From CAUYUA01 sp963575675 (lineage in GTDB: Bacteria > Pseudomonadota > Alphaproteobacteria > Azospirillales > Azospirillaceae), in contig CAUYUA010000219.1 in assembly GCA_963575675.1 (NCBI GenBank), positions 1-34,205 on the forward strand: a stretch of DNA of 34,205 bases, given 5' to 3'. The notes under the pieces are model-generated. The model was not told where the DNA came from. It saw only the letters and a program-made list of their open reading frames with translations, and searched no databases. This document shows, one piece after another, positions 32,460 to 34,205 of this stretch (within the stretch, counting starts at the first letter, position 1; each line of letters starts with the position of its first letter). Made by a program: the position numbers and the translations under genes.

Positions 32460-34009
32460 GGGGGGGGGCGAGAATCGCTGTTTCCGGCGTTGCTTGAGCT
32501 ATTCACCAATCGCGAAGGCGTGGCGCGTTCGGTGTGAGGAGTTCTCAACACCCAAGTGTCTTTGCTGCCTCCGCCGCGCTGCATCGATACAACAAGTTGC
32601 TCGGGGTGGTTGGAGACCCGCGTGAGGCCGCCAGGCATCACGGAATAATCGCCATTTCCGCGTGCGGCCAGATACACTCGCAGCACCAGAGGGCGTGGTT
32701 CGAGGCGACCGTTTTCCCACACCGGCGCGGTGGAGAGCTGCATACGTTCTTGGCCGACAAAATCCCACGGATGACGGCGCATTCGGCGGACGAGAGCGGC
32801 GCGATCGGTGGGAGAGAGTGAGGAGCCGAAGATGGGCTCCATGTGCAGGCCTCCGTGAGCGGCCTTGATCACCAGTTGTTCGATGTGATTGGCGACGTAG
32901 TTTAGTTCGGTGGGTTGGCCGCACCACCAAGTGGCCAGGCTGGGAAGTTTCAGTTCTTCGCCCAACAAATGACGGCAAAGAGACGGCAGAAATGATTTGA
33001 ATGAGGCGGATTCCATCAAGCCGCTGCCTAAGGCGTTGGCCACGACGACGGTTCCGGCGCGCACGGCCTCCAACAATCCGGCGACGCCCAGCGAACTGTC
33101 GGCGCGCAGCTCCAGCGGATCGCAGAAGGCGTCGTCGAGGCGGCGCAGGATGACATCGACCGGCTCTAGGCCGCTGAGGGTTTTTAGAAACACGCGCCGG
33201 TCGCGCACCGCCAAGTCGCCGCCTTCCACCAGAGTGAGCCCGAGCGTGCGGGCGAGGAAGGCGTGTTCGAAATAGGTTTCGTTGTAGGGGCCGGGCGTCA
33301 GCAGGGTAACGCGCGGCGGGCCGGAGCGTTGCGTTTTGCAGCGGGCGGCCAGATCGAACAGCATGTCGCGAATATCGGTGAAAAACGCGCCCAATCGTTC
33401 TACTTGAAGGTGGCGGAAGCTGTCGGGCATGATTTTACTGATTACGCCGCGATTTTCCAAAGCGTAACCGCTGCCGCTGGGGGCGATGGTGCGATCGGCC
33501 AGCACCCACCAACTGCCGTCGGGAGAGCGCGCCAAATCGACGGCGCAAAAGTGCAGATAGACATTGTTTGGAATCGTTGCGCCTTGGCATGGGCGTCGGA
33601 ATCCGGGATCGGAATAAAGCAGCGCCGCCGGAAGTCGGCTTCTGTGGATCAGAGTTTGTGGTCCGTAGAGGTCGACCAGGACGGCGTTCAGCAGTTGAAC
33701 GCGCTGTCGCACGCCGTCTTCGATGACGCGCCATTCTTCGGTTGGGATCAGCAAGGGGATCATGTCGAGCGGCCAAGGGCGCTCCATTCCTTGCGGGTCG
33801 CCGTAAATATTGTAGGTGACGCCGTTTTGACGCAATAGTTTTCGCGCTTCGTCCCAGCGTTGGGCCATTAGCTCGGAATCCAGAGGGCCGATCGTGCCCA
33901 TAAAAGATTGCCAATGAGGCCGCAAACGCCCTTGCCCGGAGGCCATTTCGTCGTAGACGCCGCTGGGGTCGAAGGATGGAGGGCGCGTTAAATCAAACGT
34001 CCTCGTCAT
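32282..34009 (-). CDS. Circularly permuted (type 2) ATP-grasp protein, 3' end out of frame
   Basis: From ATG 34009 the frame encodes 575 residues as read. The first 480 or so match the circularly permuted ATP-grasp family: an N-terminal part with DEARKLLRQNGVTYNIYGDP, then GWW-like SWWVLADRTIAPSGSGYALE (about 169-190), LTPGPYNETYFEHAFLAR, the LVEGGDLAVRD motif, LRRLDDAFCDPLELR and VVVANALGSGLMES. From about residue 514 the sequence becomes a low-complexity Pro/Ser stretch and then a nonsense tail (PIACSGSVATPN...), which is the alpha-E coding sequence read in the wrong frame. With 11 instead of 10 C in the coding-strand run, a fusion of about 888 residues would result. The predicted activity is ATP-dependent amide ligation on an unknown peptide substrate. 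Confidence 0.85.
   Translation of the reverse strand: MTRTFDLTRPPSFDPSGVYDEMASGQGRLRPHWQSFMGTIGPLDSELMAQRWDEARKLLRQNGVTYNIYGDPQGMERPWPLDMIPLLIPTEEWRVIEDGVRQRVQLLNAVLVDLYGPQTLIHRSRLPAALLYSDPGFRRPCQGATIPNNVYLHFCAVDLARSPDGSWWVLADRTIAPSGSGYALENRGVISKIMPDSFRHLQVERLGAFFTDIRDMLFDLAARCKTQRSGPPRVTLLTPGPYNETYFEHAFLARTLGLTLVEGGDLAVRDRRVFLKTLSGLEPVDVILRRLDDAFCDPLELRADSSLGVAGLLEAVRAGTVVVANALGSGLMESASFKSFLPSLCRHLLGEELKLPSLATWWCGQPTELNYVANHIEQLVIKAAHGGLHMEPIFGSSLSPTDRAALVRRMRRHPWDFVGQERMQLSTAPVWENGRLEPRPLVLRVYLAARGNGDYSVMPGGLTRVSNHPEQLVVSMQRGGGSKDTWVLRTPHTERATPSRLVNSSSNAGNSDSRPPPSPLILAPPQPTSPVESPIACSGSVATPNAPMAWCACCAEFMFASLTDNIPARRKSLNL
32459..32468. other. Ten-base G homopolymer at the ATP-grasp/alpha-E frame break
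   Basis: The plus strand reads G10 (C10 on the coding strand). The ATP-grasp frame enters it and the alpha-E frame leaves it. Adding one base (11) joins the two frames; removing one (9) leads to a TGA four codons later. Such tracts are prone to replication slippage and to read errors. A second G10 run is at 11760-11769, but in non-coding DNA. Confidence 0.85.
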
Positions 34010-34150
34010 AATATTGGGCTCGTCACGAGATTCGGCGTCATGCTTGGCTTGTCCTTTGTGGCGGAGAAAGGCCGATTTGGAATCTCTTGGCGCCTTACGT
34101 TGTCCTAAATAAACAAAGCGAGATAAAAACTAAACAGAACTAAAAAAATT

Positions 34151-34205
34151 AGGGTCCAGGGACTGTGTTCCTGGTCGCCGGGGATCATAAGGGGGGAGCG
34201 AAAGC
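34151..34205 (+). repeat. Modular hairpin repeat, copy 5, cut by window edge
   Basis: The sequence from agggtccaggg onward matches copy 1 (5730-5782) almost base for base. It includes SL1 CCAGGGAC-TGT-GTTCCTGG (34156-34174) and the left half of SL2 (ATAAGGGGGG, 34187-34196), and ends at the window boundary within the SL2 loop. It lies upstream of the leftward ATP-grasp gene, about 140 bases from its start. Confidence 0.85.

Overview
The window looks like part of the chromosome of an alphaproteobacterium, most likely Rhodospirillales-like. This is inferred from the gene content: a CarD/CdnL regulator beside a seven-iron ferredoxin (fdxA), a short RNase E/G, a PAS_5-type protein, long-form hpf, and the lptB-rpoN-hpf-ptsN block. 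GC content is moderately high in genes and lower between them. I see no tRNA, rRNA, CRISPR array, phage or intact transposase gene.

Left part (1-12.1 kb): a GT4 glycosyltransferase cut by the window edge; a 1014-residue protein of unknown family; a short RNase E/G; an acyl-CoA ligase; an orphan sugar-type ABC permease; a metallophosphatase-fold protein that has lost nearly all its metal ligands; carD; and fdxA. All except the 1014-residue gene run leftward. Two 98-107 bp terminal-inverted-repeat elements sit on either side of carD.

Middle (12.6-19.1 kb, leftward): metH, murJ, an SRPBCC protein and a macrodomain hydrolase. The last two are translationally coupled by an ATGA overlap. Rightward (19.5-24.8 kb): a PAS protein, lptB, rpoN (broken by a frameshift as read), hpf, ptsN with a strong terminator, and a DUF2189 membrane protein.

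Right part (25.2-34.0 kb): glgP (leftward); a GNAT acetyltransferase plus a RimK-like RLAN/ATP-grasp ligase (rightward); then, converging on them across a bidirectional terminator, a circularly permuted ATP-grasp / alpha-E / transglutaminase operon (leftward). Two amide-bond-forming systems of unknown substrate therefore stand tail to tail. The ATP-grasp/alpha-E pair is one gene in frame except for a shift at a run of ten G.

The most unusual layer is intergenic. A family of modular stem-loop repeats occurs in at least six places, with paired base changes that keep the stems. One copy lies behind a near-consensus sigma70 promoter and may be a small RNA. Short tandem duplications (9, 11, 12, 18 and 20 bp units) are frequent between genes.
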